Source: JBIOJM01 sp044450785 (GTDB lineage: Bacteria; Planctomycetota; Planctomycetia; Isosphaerales; Isosphaeraceae). From it: a stretch of 23,108 nucleotides of DNA. Below are positions 1 to 8,593 of the stretch, one piece after another. The position numbers and the translations under genes are program-made. Below the pieces are notes generated by a model, which was given only the letters and a program-made list of their open reading frames with translations, was not told where the DNA came from and searched no databases. The stretch covers positions 1 through 23,108 of the forward strand of contig JBIOJM010000142.1 in NCBI GenBank assembly GCA_044450785.1, given 5' to 3'. Positions within the stretch are counted from its first letter, which is position 1. Each line of letters opens with the position of its first letter.

Positions 1-558
1 GCCGGGCCCGCCCCCGCCGGGGCCCCCGCGGCGGTGCTCTCGATGGCATTCCATGCACGAGCCGTTGATGATGCCGTGGGCCTCCAGGGCCGCGTCGCGA
101 TCCTTGGCCTGGGCCGCCTTGTTGAGGGCTTCGGCCGTCGTCGCGAAGGCCGTGGCAAGCTTCGCCCACGATTCCTTGCTCCCTCTCGTTGGGTCGTTCT
201 TGCTCATGGCCGCGGCCAGCCGGGCGTATTCCTGGGTCTGAGGCCCGATCGTCTCCCACGCGGGTGAATCCGCCTCGAGCGCCTTGCCGATCGCCTTCGT
301 CAGCGCGCCTGGCTCCCTGCCGTTGAGTTTGACCATGATCTGCTTGGTGGTGGGCGACGCTCCGAGCGGCCCGGCGTCCACCGCCCCCGGGCCCGCACCG
401 GGACCGGGGCCCCGGCCAGGGCGGTTGGCACCCGGACCCGGACCGGGACCGGGGCCGGACGGATCGGCGCCGGGGTCGTCGCCGCAACCCCAGGCAGCAA
501 GCAGAAGGGCTGCCGCAACGGAGGACGAGATCAATCCGCGAAAAAACGTGATCGACAT
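1..558 (-). CDS. Class II-like cytochrome c lipoprotein (3' end outside window)
   Basis: This frame is open from an ATG at 558 to the window edge (186 codons, no stop reached). An AGGA ribosome-binding site lies about 8 nt upstream. The N-terminus has a hydrophobic stretch ending in AAWGC, a plausible lipobox with Cys25, so an envelope lipoprotein is likely. A Pro-Gly linker of about 35 residues follows, then a helical region of about 110 residues, and then the haem c attachment motif CMECH at about residues 169-173. A CxxCH close to the C-terminus after a helical bundle is the layout of class II cytochromes (c'/c-556), so electron transfer or haem sensing is plausible. A Gly-rich segment follows the haem site and continues past position 1. 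The hydrolase gene downstream of its start lies on the same strand but belongs to a different function. The cytochrome assignment is firm; the subclass is inferred. Confidence 0.75.
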   Translation of the reverse strand, partial: MSITFFRGLISSSVAAALLLAAWGCGDDPGADPSGPGPGPGPGANRPGRGPGPGAGPGAVDAGPLGASPTTKQIMVKLNGREPGALTKAIGKALEADSPAWETIGPQTQEYARLAAAMSKNDPTRGSKESWAKLATAFATTAEALNKAAQAKDRDAALEAHGIINGSCMECHREHRRGGPGGGGPG

Positions 559-605
559 CAATGAGTCCTATCGCGATGAACGAGTGCTGGAAATCAATGG
601 GCCAT

Positions 606-1583
606 TCAGTTTCCAGCCGGCTTCCGATCGAGGAAGCCCTGATTCTTGAGCCAGGTCTCGCAGAGCTTGGGCCAGGCCTGGAACGCCGGTTCGGGAGGAA
701 TTCTGAACTGGGCCGTACCGCCGCCCAGCCCGAGGCCGTGCTGACCGCGCTCGAAGAGATGAAGCTCGACCGGCACGCCCGCTTTCCGCAGCGCGAGTGC
801 AAACAGGAGGCTGTTCTCGGCGGGGACTCCGGTGTCCGCGTTGGTATGAGCCAAGAAAGTCGGCGGCGTGTCCTTCGTCACCTGCCGCTCGTTCGAGAGG
901 CTCTCGACCAGTTCCCGCGTGGGGTTTTCTCCCAGCAGGTTGCGCAATGAACCGGCATGCCCGAACGGCGTTGCCAGCGCGATGACCGGATAGACCAGAA
1001 TCAGGCGGTCGGGGCGCGAGCTCACGCGCTCGACCAGGTCATCCGCGTCGGGTTTGCCCGCATCGAAATGGGTGCCGGCCGTCGACGCCAGGTGACCGCC
1101 GGCCGAGAACCCGATGATCGCGATCCGACGCGGATCAAGACCCCACTTCGACGCACCCGCGCGGACGGTCCGGATCGCACGCCCGGCGTCCTGGAGCATC
1201 GCCGGGTGGTGATACCGCGGGCCCAGCCGGTACTTGAGCACGAACGCTGCAATCCCCACCGTATTGAACCACTCGGCGACCTGCTTGCCCTCGTGCTCGA
1301 CGGCCAGCATCTGGTAGCCTCCGCCGGGACAGACGACCACGGCCGCGCCGGTGGCCGTCTCGGGGCGAGGAAGCCAGACCGTGATCGTCGGCACGTCCTT
1401 GTCCGGGTCCGTCCCCTTCGCGCCAGGCGCACCCTGTGGCCAGAGCGGAATCACCGGCCGCGCCTCCGCCGGCTCCGCTCCCTCGGACCGGCGGCCCGCT
1501 CCCAGGAAGAGAACCCCGCAGAACAGAACGGCCACAACGCTCGTTGCACTCACCGCCCGCCGGCTCGTACCCGATGGAACCAT
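606..1583 (-). CDS. Secreted alpha/beta hydrolase (BD-FAE / acetylxylan-esterase-like)
   Basis: A 325-residue protein with an N-terminal signal peptide (hydrophobic residues about 12-30). The fold marks of a serine esterase are visible: an oxyanion-hole region CPGGGY (85-90), the nucleophile elbow GFSAGG with Ser160, a probable acid Asp250 in TNADTGVP, and His282 in ERGQHG. This set is typical of the BD-FAE/prolyl-oligopeptidase-like esterases that planctomycetes export in numbers, often annotated as acetylxylan esterases or endo-1,4-beta-xylanase B-like. The likely role is hydrolysis of ester groups on polysaccharides in the periplasm or outside the cell; the substrate cannot be read from sequence. 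The ATG at 1583 is preceded by only a weak purine-rich site. It ends 47 bp before the cytochrome c lipoprotein gene, which lies downstream on the same strand, so the two may be co-transcribed. Confidence 0.85.
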   Translation of the reverse strand: MVPSGTSRRAVSATSVVAVLFCGVLFLGAGRRSEGAEPAEARPVIPLWPQGAPGAKGTDPDKDVPTITVWLPRPETATGAAVVVCPGGGYQMLAVEHEGKQVAEWFNTVGIAAFVLKYRLGPRYHHPAMLQDAGRAIRTVRAGASKWGLDPRRIAIIGFSAGGHLASTAGTHFDAGKPDADDLVERVSSRPDRLILVYPVIALATPFGHAGSLRNLLGENPTRELVESLSNERQVTKDTPPTFLAHTNADTGVPAENSLLFALALRKAGVPVELHLFERGQHGLGLGGGTAQFRIPPEPAFQAWPKLCETWLKNQGFLDRKPAGN

Positions 1584-1723
1584 CGCTTCGCCCCCAGTCA
1601 GTCGAACACAACATCCGAGTCCTACTGATGCCCCCGTTCCCCAAAAGATCCACTCAGTCTGACGACCCCACCCGAGCGAGTCAAACAGTCACCATCCTCA
1701 GCACGAACCTGCGCGACGTATCG

Positions 1724-1765
1724 TCCGTTCTCCGTCCTCCGCCCTCCGTCCTCCGTCCTCCGCCC
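1724..1765. repeat. Heptanucleotide tandem array (TCCGTCC x6)
   Basis: Six consecutive 7-bp units are visible: TCCGTTC, TCCGTCC, TCCGCCC, TCCGTCC, TCCGTCC, TCCGCCC. On the other strand the unit reads GGACGGA. A second heptamer array of related composition (AGGACCA) occurs near 22241. Such short tandemly repeated repetitive sequences are found in planctomycetes and cyanobacteria; no function is evident. Confidence 0.85.
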
Positions 1766-1792
1766 TTCTTTTTTGGCGGATCAGTCCCTGCC

Positions 1793-1846
1793 GACTGCCA
1801 AAACGACAGCGTGATCAACGCAGTCGATTTCGTGCTCGTTTCGTAA
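1793..1846 (+). pseudogene. Dockerin-like calcium-loop fragment
   Basis: The plus-strand reading DCQNDSVINAVDFVLVS followed by a stop matches the type I dockerin/EF-hand loop pattern at the Asp1, Asp5, Ile8, Asn9 and Asp12 positions. Dockerin repeats often end secreted planctomycete proteins. Only one loop remains, and the frame upstream runs into the heptamer array, so this looks like a relic of a gene end rather than a functional gene. Chance similarity is possible given the short length. Confidence 0.25.
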
Positions 1847-1864
1847 GTCATTATTTCTACGGAA

Positions 1865-1893
1865 TTAAAGTAAATCCCGCACGACGGTATATG
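1865..1893 (+). promoter_or_regulatory. Weak candidate promoter for groEL1
   Basis: TTAAAG (1865-1870) and TATATG (1888-1893) are separated by exactly 17 nt and would start a transcript about 120 nt before the groEL1 start. The match to the sigma-70 consensus is only partial, and planctomycete promoters are poorly defined. Confidence 0.2.
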
Positions 1894-2019
1894 ACTTGCA
1901 TTACGAGCAAACACGACAATACGTCGGCGAGCCGCAGATCACGAAACAGATACTCCCTCGTCGGGCCGGGGGGGGCGAGAGCCTGCCGGCGCAGGGGACA
2001 ATGACCAAGGAGAATCACC

Positions 2020-3699
<1,680 letters not shown>

Positions 3700-3754
3700 T
3701 CACGCGAGACGTATCAGTCTCGTTTGACTATCGGAATCAATATGTGAGCTGTAG

Positions 3755-3774
3755 GTCCGGCACTCTGACCGGAC
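3755..3774 (+). other. Hairpin in the groEL1-groES spacer
   Basis: GTCCGG (3755-3760) pairs with CCGGAC (3769-3774) across an 8-nt loop. No T-tract follows, so it is not a classical intrinsic terminator. It could tune the groEL1:groES transcript ratio or stabilise an RNA end, but this is inference. Confidence 0.4.
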
Positions 3775-3784
3775 ATTCGATGAG

Positions 3785-3800
3785 TCGGCGAATTCGCCGA
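3785..3800. promoter_or_regulatory. 16-bp perfect palindrome upstream of groES
   Basis: TCGGCGAATTCGCCGA is a perfect 16-bp palindrome that ends 32 bp before the groES start. A palindrome at this position could be an operator for a dimeric regulator or an RNA hairpin. It does not resemble CIRCE. No second copy was seen in the window. Confidence 0.35.
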
Positions 3801-3832
3801 GGGATTTCCAGAGAACTCAAGGACACCACTCC

Positions 3833-4132
3833 ATGGCCAAGCAGAAGATTCGCCCTCTCGAGGACCGCGTCGTGATCAAGCAGATCGAGGCGGAGGAAAA
3901 GACGGCTGGCGGAATCGTCCTTCCCGACACCGCCAAGGAGAAGCCGCAGCGGGGCAAGGTCCTCGCGGTCGGCCCGGGCAAGCTGCTCGACTCCGGCGAG
4001 CGCGCGCCGATCGGCGTGATCGAGGGAGACGAAGTGCTCTTCGGCAAGTATTCGGGCACCGAAATCAAGCTGGACGGCGAGGAGATCAAGATCCTGCGCG
4101 AGTCCGACATCCTGGCGAAAATCGTCAAATAA
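3833..4132 (+). CDS. groES: Co-chaperonin GroES
   Basis: A 99-residue Hsp10 co-chaperonin, the heptameric lid of the GroEL chamber. The sequence shows the family's N-terminal KIRPLEDRVVIKQIEAEEKT, the mobile-loop region KTAGGIVLPD, and the C-terminal strand motifs DEVLFGKYSGTEIKLDGEE and ILRESDILAKI. Length is normal for the family. The ATG at 3833 follows AAGGA (3819-3823) by 9 nt. The gene sits between two groEL paralogues on the same strand, so one GroES may serve both rings. Its last 37 bp, including the stop codon, are repeated exactly 109 bp downstream beyond a pair of REP-like repeats. Confidence 0.97.
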   Translation: MAKQKIRPLEDRVVIKQIEAEEKTAGGIVLPDTAKEKPQRGKVLAVGPGKLLDSGERAPIGVIEGDEVLFGKYSGTEIKLDGEEIKILRESDILAKIVK

Positions 4133-4134
4133 CC
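4098..4134 (+). repeat. groES 3'-end direct repeat, copy 1
   Basis: These 37 bp cover the end of groES, its stop codon and two bases beyond. They are identical base for base to 4207-4243. This copy is the one in frame with groES. Confidence 0.95.
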
Positions 4135-4138
4135 TTCT

Positions 4139-4168
4139 GTGAGCGGCACGGCGCTAGCCGCCGGTGTC
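4139..4168 (+). repeat. REP-like palindromic repeat, copy A
   Basis: The core CACGGCGCTAGCCGCCGGTG folds as an imperfect hairpin: CAC/GTG and GGCG/CGCC arms with one bulged base around CTAGC. Positions 4140-4167 are an exact 28-bp reverse complement of 22348-22375. It is the first of a tandem, same-orientation pair. Confidence 0.9.
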
Positions 4169-4172
4169 TTCC

Positions 4173-4199
4173 GTGAGCACGGCGCTAGCCGCCGGCGTC
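4173..4199 (+). repeat. REP-like palindromic repeat, copy B
   Basis: Same orientation as copy A and one 34-bp step away. It lacks three bases (GGC) after the leading GTGAGC and has one substitution in the right arm (GGCGTC for GGTGTC). The hairpin core ACGGCGCTAGCCGCCGG is unchanged. Confidence 0.9.
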
Positions 4200-4206
4200 A
4201 AGTCAA

Positions 4207-4243
4207 GCGAGTCCGACATCCTGGCGAAAATCGTCAAATAACC
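4207..4243 (+). repeat. groES 3'-end direct repeat, copy 2
   Basis: An exact 37-bp copy of 4098-4134, displaced by 109 bp. The REP pair lies between the copies. It is followed by ordinary upstream sequence of groEL2 and has no start codon of its own, so it is a non-coding relic of a local duplication. Confidence 0.95.
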
Positions 4244-4398
4244 CCTGCCAAGGGCCGCGTTCCACCCCATTTTCGACCGGTGCGATGCGGCCCGCGGCTC
4301 CCCTTGGAAATGCGAACAGAGTGGGATCGGTCCCGCACCGTGGCATGGTGCCCGTCCCGTTTTGTGAATTTCTCACTAGATTCGAGGAGCGCACCTCC

Positions 4399-6024
4399 GT
4401 GCCAAAGCAAATACTCTTCTCCGACACTGCTCGCCGGAAGATGATGGAAGGCGTCGACGTTCTCGCGCACGCCGTCGGGATCACCCTGGGCCCCACCGGG
4501 CACAACGTGATCCTGAGCAAGTCGTTCGGTGGTCCGACCGTGACCAAGGACGGCGTGACCGTCGCCAAGGAGATCGAGCTCCCCGACCCCTTCGAGAACA
4601 TGGGGGCCAAGCTCGTCAACGTGGTCGCGACCAAGACCTCGGACGTCGCCGGCGATGGCACGACAACCGCGACCATCCTGGCCCGCGCCATCTATCGTGA
4701 GGGGCTCAAGAACATCACCGCCGGGGCCAACCCCATGGCCATTCGCCGCGGCATCGAAAAGGCCGTCGAAGCCGCCGTCGCCGAGTTGACCGGCAAGGTC
4801 TCTCGGCCCGTCTCGAAGAAGGAGGAGATCGCCCAGGTCGGCGCGATCTCGGCGAACAACGACCCCGCGATCGGCAAGATGCTCGCCGACGCCGTCGAGC
4901 GGGTCGGCCGCGACGGCGTGATCACCGTCGAGGAAGGCAAGACGGCGACCACCGCCTTGGAGTTCGTCGAGGGGATGCAGTTCGACAAGGGCTACTTGAG
5001 CCCCTACTTCGTCACCAATCCCTCCACGATGGAGGTCGTCTTCGAGGATGCGGTGATCTTGCTGCATGAAAAGAAGATCAGCAGCCTGCGTGAGATGGTC
5101 CCGCTCCTGGAAAAGGTCGCCCAGTCGGGCAGCCCCCTCTTGATCGTCTCCGAGGACGTCGAGGGCGAAGCCCTGGCCACCTTGGTCGTCAACAAGCTCC
5201 GCGGCGTGCTCAATATCTGCGCGGTCAAGGCGCCGGGATTCGGCGATCGCCGCAAGGCGATGCTGGGCGACATGGCCGTCCTGACCGGCGGCACGGTGAT
5301 GAGCGAGGACCTGGGCCTGAAGCTCGAAAACCTTCAACTCGCCCAGCTCGGCCGTGCCAAGCAGATCAAGGTCAACAAGGACAGCACCACGCTGATCCAG
5401 GGGGCCGGGAAGAAGGCCGACATTCAGCGCAGGATCGACCAGCTCCGGCGTCAGATCGAGGATACCGAGAGCGAGTACGACAAGGAAAAATTCCAGGAAC
5501 GGCTCGCCAAGCTCTCCGGAGGCGTCGCCTTGATCCGCGTCGGTGCCCCCACCGAGCTCGACATGAAGCAGACCAAGGCGCGCATCGAGGATGCCCTGCA
5601 TGCGACTCGAGCGGCGGCCGAGGAAGGAATCGTTCCCGGCGGCGGCGTGGCACTCTTGCGAGTCATCCCGGCCGTCCAGATGGTCCACGACACCCTCTCG
5701 GGCGACGAAAAGATCGGCTCCGCCATTGTCATCCGAGCACTGGAGGAGCCGGCCCGCTGCATCGCGGCCAACTCCGGCCAGGACGGCGGCGTCATCGCCG
5801 AAGAAATCAAATCGCGCGAGGGCGCCGTCGGATTCGACGCCAACACGGGCCAGTTCGTCGACATGTTCAAGGCCGGCGTCGTCGATCCGACCAAGGTCAC
5901 CCGCTCCGCGCTGCAAAATGCCGCCTCGATCGCCGCTCTCATGCTCACGACCGAGGCCATGATCACCAGCATCAAGGATGACGAAAAGGAAAACGCGCCC
6001 CGGATCGAGGGGGCCGTGCGTTAG
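4399..6024 (+). CDS. groEL2: Chaperonin GroEL, second paralogue without GGM tail
   Basis: A 541-residue Hsp60 paralogue. I place the start at GTG 4399, because GAGGAG lies 9 nt upstream and the protein then begins MPKQILFSDTARRKM, in register with other GroELs; an in-frame ATG at 4285 would add 38 residues with no family resemblance. ATP-site residues are kept: GDGTTTATILA with Asp86 and IEDALHATRAA with Asp398, so it should be an active ATPase. In contrast to groEL1 it has no Gly-Met tail and ends in a charged segment, KDDEKENAPRIEGAVR. In bacteria with several groELs, tail loss commonly marks a specialised paralogue with selected clients or stress-specific expression; that role is inferred here. 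The gene starts about 155 bp after the duplicated groES end, and a strong hairpin follows its stop. Confidence 0.95.
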   Translation: MPKQILFSDTARRKMMEGVDVLAHAVGITLGPTGHNVILSKSFGGPTVTKDGVTVAKEIELPDPFENMGAKLVNVVATKTSDVAGDGTTTATILARAIYREGLKNITAGANPMAIRRGIEKAVEAAVAELTGKVSRPVSKKEEIAQVGAISANNDPAIGKMLADAVERVGRDGVITVEEGKTATTALEFVEGMQFDKGYLSPYFVTNPSTMEVVFEDAVILLHEKKISSLREMVPLLEKVAQSGSPLLIVSEDVEGEALATLVVNKLRGVLNICAVKAPGFGDRRKAMLGDMAVLTGGTVMSEDLGLKLENLQLAQLGRAKQIKVNKDSTTLIQGAGKKADIQRRIDQLRRQIEDTESEYDKEKFQERLAKLSGGVALIRVGAPTELDMKQTKARIEDALHATRAAAEEGIVPGGGVALLRVIPAVQMVHDTLSGDEKIGSAIVIRALEEPARCIAANSGQDGGVIAEEIKSREGAVGFDANTGQFVDMFKAGVVDPTKVTRSALQNAASIAALMLTTEAMITSIKDDEKENAPRIEGAVR

Positions 6025-6338
6025 TTGAAGATCGCCGTTCCCCCGGCTGGGAAGCTCGCTCGGCCCGCGCACCGAGCTTCCCCGCCGTCGGGACGCAAAG
6101 CGGCACGATTCTCGTCGAAACCGTCCCCTTCCTCGACCGGTCCGGCCGCCGCCATTTCGCCCATCCGCTCCGCATTCGATCAGCCACGATGAGACCACCT
6201 CGACTCGATGCTTCCAGTTTCGGTGTCACGAATCGGAGGCGTATGATATCCTGAGAGAGTGCTGGAGTCCGGCGCCGGTCGCGGATCGCGCCGGACCCGT
6301 TTGGACCGTTTCCGCAATCTCCATTCGATCGAGACGCC
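6025..6338. other. groEL2-dnaJ intergenic region
   Basis: A 314-bp gap with the groEL2 hairpin at its left end. TATGAT at 6242-6247 is a fair -10 box for dnaJ but has no good -35 partner. GAGTGCTGG just downstream resembles half of a CIRCE element, but the matching left half is absent. No gene is supported. Confidence 0.5.
6045..6086 (+). terminator. Strong hairpin after groEL2, probable terminator
   Basis: GGGAAGCTCG (6049-6058) pairs with CGAGCTTCCC (6073-6082) across a 14-nt loop. The stem continues past one mismatch with GGC (6045-6047) and GCC (6084-6086). It starts 21 bp after the groEL2 stop. There is no T-run, so it may act with Rho or as an RNA-stabilising end. Confidence 0.55.
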
Positions 6339-7493
6339 ATGCCGATGGCAGCCACGAAGCGCGACTATTATGAAGTGCTGGGGGTCGTTCGCGAGGCCCC
6401 CGCCGACGAAATCAAAAAAGCCTATCGCCAGATGGCCCTCAAGTACCATCCGGACCGCAATCCAGGTGACGAAGAGGCACCCAAGCGCTTCAAGGAAGCG
6501 GCGGAAGCCTATGAGGTGCTTTCCGATTCAGAAAAACGGCAGCGCTACGACCGGTACGGCCATGCCGGCTTGAACGGGTCCGCGTTCCACGACTTCCGGT
6601 CCACCGACGACATCATGTCTGCGTTCAGCGACATCTTCGGTGGGGGATTATTCGGCGACTTCTTCGGGGAGCGGCGGCGCGGGCCGCGTCCGGGCCCCGA
6701 CTTGCTCATGAAGCTGGAGATCGAGCTCACCGAGGCGGCACGCGGAACCTCGCGGTCGATCGAAGTCAGCCGGCAGGAGTTTTGCGGCGAATGCCGCGGA
6801 TCGGGTGCTCGCAAGGGAACCTCACCCACGACCTGCAACTATTGCGGGGGTCGAGGACAGATCGTCCAGGCGCGGGGCTTCTTTCAGGTCGCGACCACCT
6901 GCCCGGCCTGCGGCGGCGCAGGTGTCCGCATCACCGACCCCTGCACGAGCTGCCGCGGCGCCGGACGAGTCCCGGCCACCGCTCATCTCCAGGTCGACGT
7001 TCCACCCGGCGTCGAAAGCGGTATGTGGCTGCAATTGCGCCACCAGGGCGAGCTGGGCGATGTGGGCGGACCGCGGGGAAACCTCAGGATCCAGGTCGTC
7101 GTCAAGAAACATCCCTTCTTCGAACGACGGCGCAACGACCTCGTCTGCCAGGTGCCCATCAGTTTCGCTCAGGCCACGCTCGGGGCCGTGATCGAGGTTC
7201 CGACCCTCGAGGGCCCCGAGGACCTCGAAGTTCCCCGAGGTACCCAGAGCGGCGAGGTCCTTCGAATCAAAGGGAGGGGGATGCCCGATATCGGTGGGCG
7301 GTCTCGTGGTGACGAGCTGGTTGAGGTCTTGATCGAGACGCCGCGGCACCTGACCGCGCGCCAGGAAGAGCTCCTCCGCGAATTTGCTGAGATCGAGCAT
7401 GAACAGGTGAGCCCTCGGCGCAAGAACTTCTTCGAGAAACTGCGTGACTACTTCACGGAGGAAGAGGAGTCGGAAGACTCCGACGAGTCTTGA
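6339..7493 (+). CDS. dnaJ: Chaperone DnaJ (type I Hsp40)
   Basis: A 384-residue J-domain co-chaperone that delivers unfolded proteins to DnaK and stimulates its ATPase. Domains in order: the J domain (about 8-72) with the invariant HPD at 37-39; a G/F-rich linker (about 98-118, DIFGGGLFGDFFGERRRG); a zinc-binding domain with four CxxCxGxG repeats starting at Cys149, Cys166, Cys188 and Cys202; and the C-terminal substrate-binding domains. All type I elements are present. ATG 6339 is used; an in-frame ATG at 6345 is equally possible because no strong ribosome-binding site separates them. The gene leads a run dnaJ-grpE-fmdB-yacG with short gaps, a likely operon. dnaK is not in the window. Confidence 0.95.
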   Translation: MPMAATKRDYYEVLGVVREAPADEIKKAYRQMALKYHPDRNPGDEEAPKRFKEAAEAYEVLSDSEKRQRYDRYGHAGLNGSAFHDFRSTDDIMSAFSDIFGGGLFGDFFGERRRGPRPGPDLLMKLEIELTEAARGTSRSIEVSRQEFCGECRGSGARKGTSPTTCNYCGGRGQIVQARGFFQVATTCPACGGAGVRITDPCTSCRGAGRVPATAHLQVDVPPGVESGMWLQLRHQGELGDVGGPRGNLRIQVVVKKHPFFERRRNDLVCQVPISFAQATLGAVIEVPTLEGPEDLEVPRGTQSGEVLRIKGRGMPDIGGRSRGDELVEVLIETPRHLTARQEELLREFAEIEHEQVSPRRKNFFEKLRDYFTEEEESEDSDES

Positions 7494-7545
7494 TGGGGTC
7501 GTGGCGCACGGCCGGCCGAGCTCACTCAGCCAGGAGCAGAGGACC

Positions 7546-8184
7546 ATGAACGAATCGACTCAGAGACCAAGAAAAGCCAGCCCATCGGCCTCGGAGCAGA
7601 ACGACGGTTTTCAAGCGGAAGACGCGCCGGCTGGATCTTCCGGGGCCGCCGACGGCGGCGATCCTGCAGCCGGGTTGCGGCCAGGCGAGGGTGAGACCGC
7701 AAACGGTGAGACCCTGTCCGCCTCCGAACAAATCGCCCGACTGAAACGAGAGTGCGACGAGTTCCGGGATCAAGCCCTCCGAAGCCGGGCCGAGTTCGCC
7801 AATTACCAGAAGCGCTCCAAGCAACAAGCCGACGCCGACCGGGCCTTCGCCGTCAGCTCGCTGGCCCGCGACCTCCTGGACCCCATCGACAATCTCGAGC
7901 GCGCCATCGAAGCCCTTCGGGCCTCGGGTGCCTCGGGAGTCACGGCCGGGCTCGACATGGTCCAGCGACAATTGCTCGATATCCTGGCCAAACACGGCGT
8001 CGAGCCGATCTCCGCGCAGGGGCATCCGTTCGATCCCAACCTCCACGACGCGGTCCTCCAGCAGCCTTCTCTCGATCATCCGGAGGGAACCGTCCTCGCC
8101 GAGCTGAGCAAGGGCTACAGGATCCGCGAACGCGTGCTCCGCCCCAGCAAAGTCGCCGTTTCAGCCAAACCAAGCTCGAGCTGA
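7546..8184 (+). CDS. grpE: Nucleotide exchange factor GrpE
   Basis: A 212-residue GrpE that releases ADP from DnaK. The N-terminal about 60 residues are acidic and disordered. A long helix follows (SASEQIARLKRECDEFRDQALRSR onward), then the beta-wing domain with the signature NLHDAVLQQPSLDHPEGTV and the ending GYRIRERVLRPSKVAVS. The start at ATG 7546 is preceded by AGGAG (7532-7536) at 9 nt; an upstream in-frame ATG at 7444 would overlap dnaJ and adds no family sequence. The gene lies 52 bp after dnaJ, consistent with one transcript making the DnaK partners together. Confidence 0.95.
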   Translation: MNESTQRPRKASPSASEQNDGFQAEDAPAGSSGAADGGDPAAGLRPGEGETANGETLSASEQIARLKRECDEFRDQALRSRAEFANYQKRSKQQADADRAFAVSSLARDLLDPIDNLERAIEALRASGASGVTAGLDMVQRQLLDILAKHGVEPISAQGHPFDPNLHDAVLQQPSLDHPEGTVLAELSKGYRIRERVLRPSKVAVSAKPSSS

Positions 8185-8203
8185 TCGAGGGAGTCAGTGA
8201 ACG

Positions 8204-8593
8204 ATGCCGACCTACGACTATATTTGCGACTCATGTGGCCACGAATTCGAAGCGTTCGAGCCGATCACCTCGCAGCCTCGCACCGACTGCCCGGAATGCA
8301 AACTGCCGAAGCTCCGCAGAAAGATCGGCCCCGGCGCGGCGATCCTGTTCAAGGGATCCGGGTTCTACCAGACCGATTATCGCAGCGATTCATACAAGAA
8401 GGCCGCCCAGGCGGACAAAACCGCCAGCGAGCCGGCGAAGCCGGCGACCGAGTCCAAGCCGTCGACCGACTCCAAGTCCGCCGGCGACTCCAAGTCGTCG
8501 ACCGACTCCAAGTCCGCCAGCGACTCCTCGAGCTCGGCGAAGAGCGAGCCCGCAAAAACCGCCCGAACCAGCTCAAGAAAGAGCCAGTCATGA
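8204..8593 (+). CDS. FmdB-family zinc-ribbon protein with Ser/Lys-rich tail
   Basis: A 129-residue protein. The N-terminus MPTYDYICDSCGHEFEAF begins a CxxC...CxxC zinc ribbon (Cys8, Cys11, Cys29, Cys32) that defines the FmdB/putative regulatory protein family. The usual GSGFYxTDY motif follows at about residues 50-60. The remaining half is a low-complexity tail of Ser, Lys, Asp and Ala that includes two copies of a 12-residue unit encoded by a 36-bp direct repeat at 8461-8532. Function in this family is not established; a nucleic-acid or regulatory role is often assumed. GAGGGAG (8187-8193) is the ribosome-binding site. The stop overlaps the yacG start as ATGA, so the two are probably translationally coupled. 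Confidence 0.88.
   Translation: MPTYDYICDSCGHEFEAFEPITSQPRTDCPECKLPKLRRKIGPGAAILFKGSGFYQTDYRSDSYKKAAQADKTASEPAKPATESKPSTDSKSAGDSKSSTDSKSASDSSSSAKSEPAKTARTSSRKSQS
8461..8532 (+). repeat. 36-bp tandem repeat within the FmdB-like gene
   Basis: Two in-frame 36-bp units, each starting GTCGACCGACTCCAAGTCCG, at 8461 and 8497, encode STDSKSAGDSKS and STDSKSASDSSS. It is a coding repeat that lengthens the disordered tail and is likely to vary in copy number between strains. Confidence 0.8.

Larger units (their letters stand above)
1584..2019. other. Intergenic region upstream of groEL1
   Basis: This 436-bp gap separates the divergent hydrolase and groEL1 genes. It holds a heptanucleotide repeat array, a dockerin-like coding fragment, a weak candidate promoter and the strong groEL1 ribosome-binding site AAGGAGA at 2007-2013. 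I looked for a CIRCE operator and a sigma-32 type promoter and saw neither. No complete gene is supported here. Confidence 0.6.

Noticed and set aside
3755..3788. CIRCE-like GCACTC...GAGTC between groEL1 and groES
   Set aside because: The spacing and the outer bases do not match the TTAGCACTC-N9-GAGTGCTAA consensus.
4234..6198. A 654-codon open frame antisense to groEL2
   Set aside because: Shadow of groEL2 codon usage (strings rich in Asp, Gly and Leu), without recognisable domains.
6247..6275. CIRCE operator upstream of dnaJ
   Set aside because: Only a half-site-like GAGTGCTGG is present; the matching TTAGCACTC half at the right spacing is absent.
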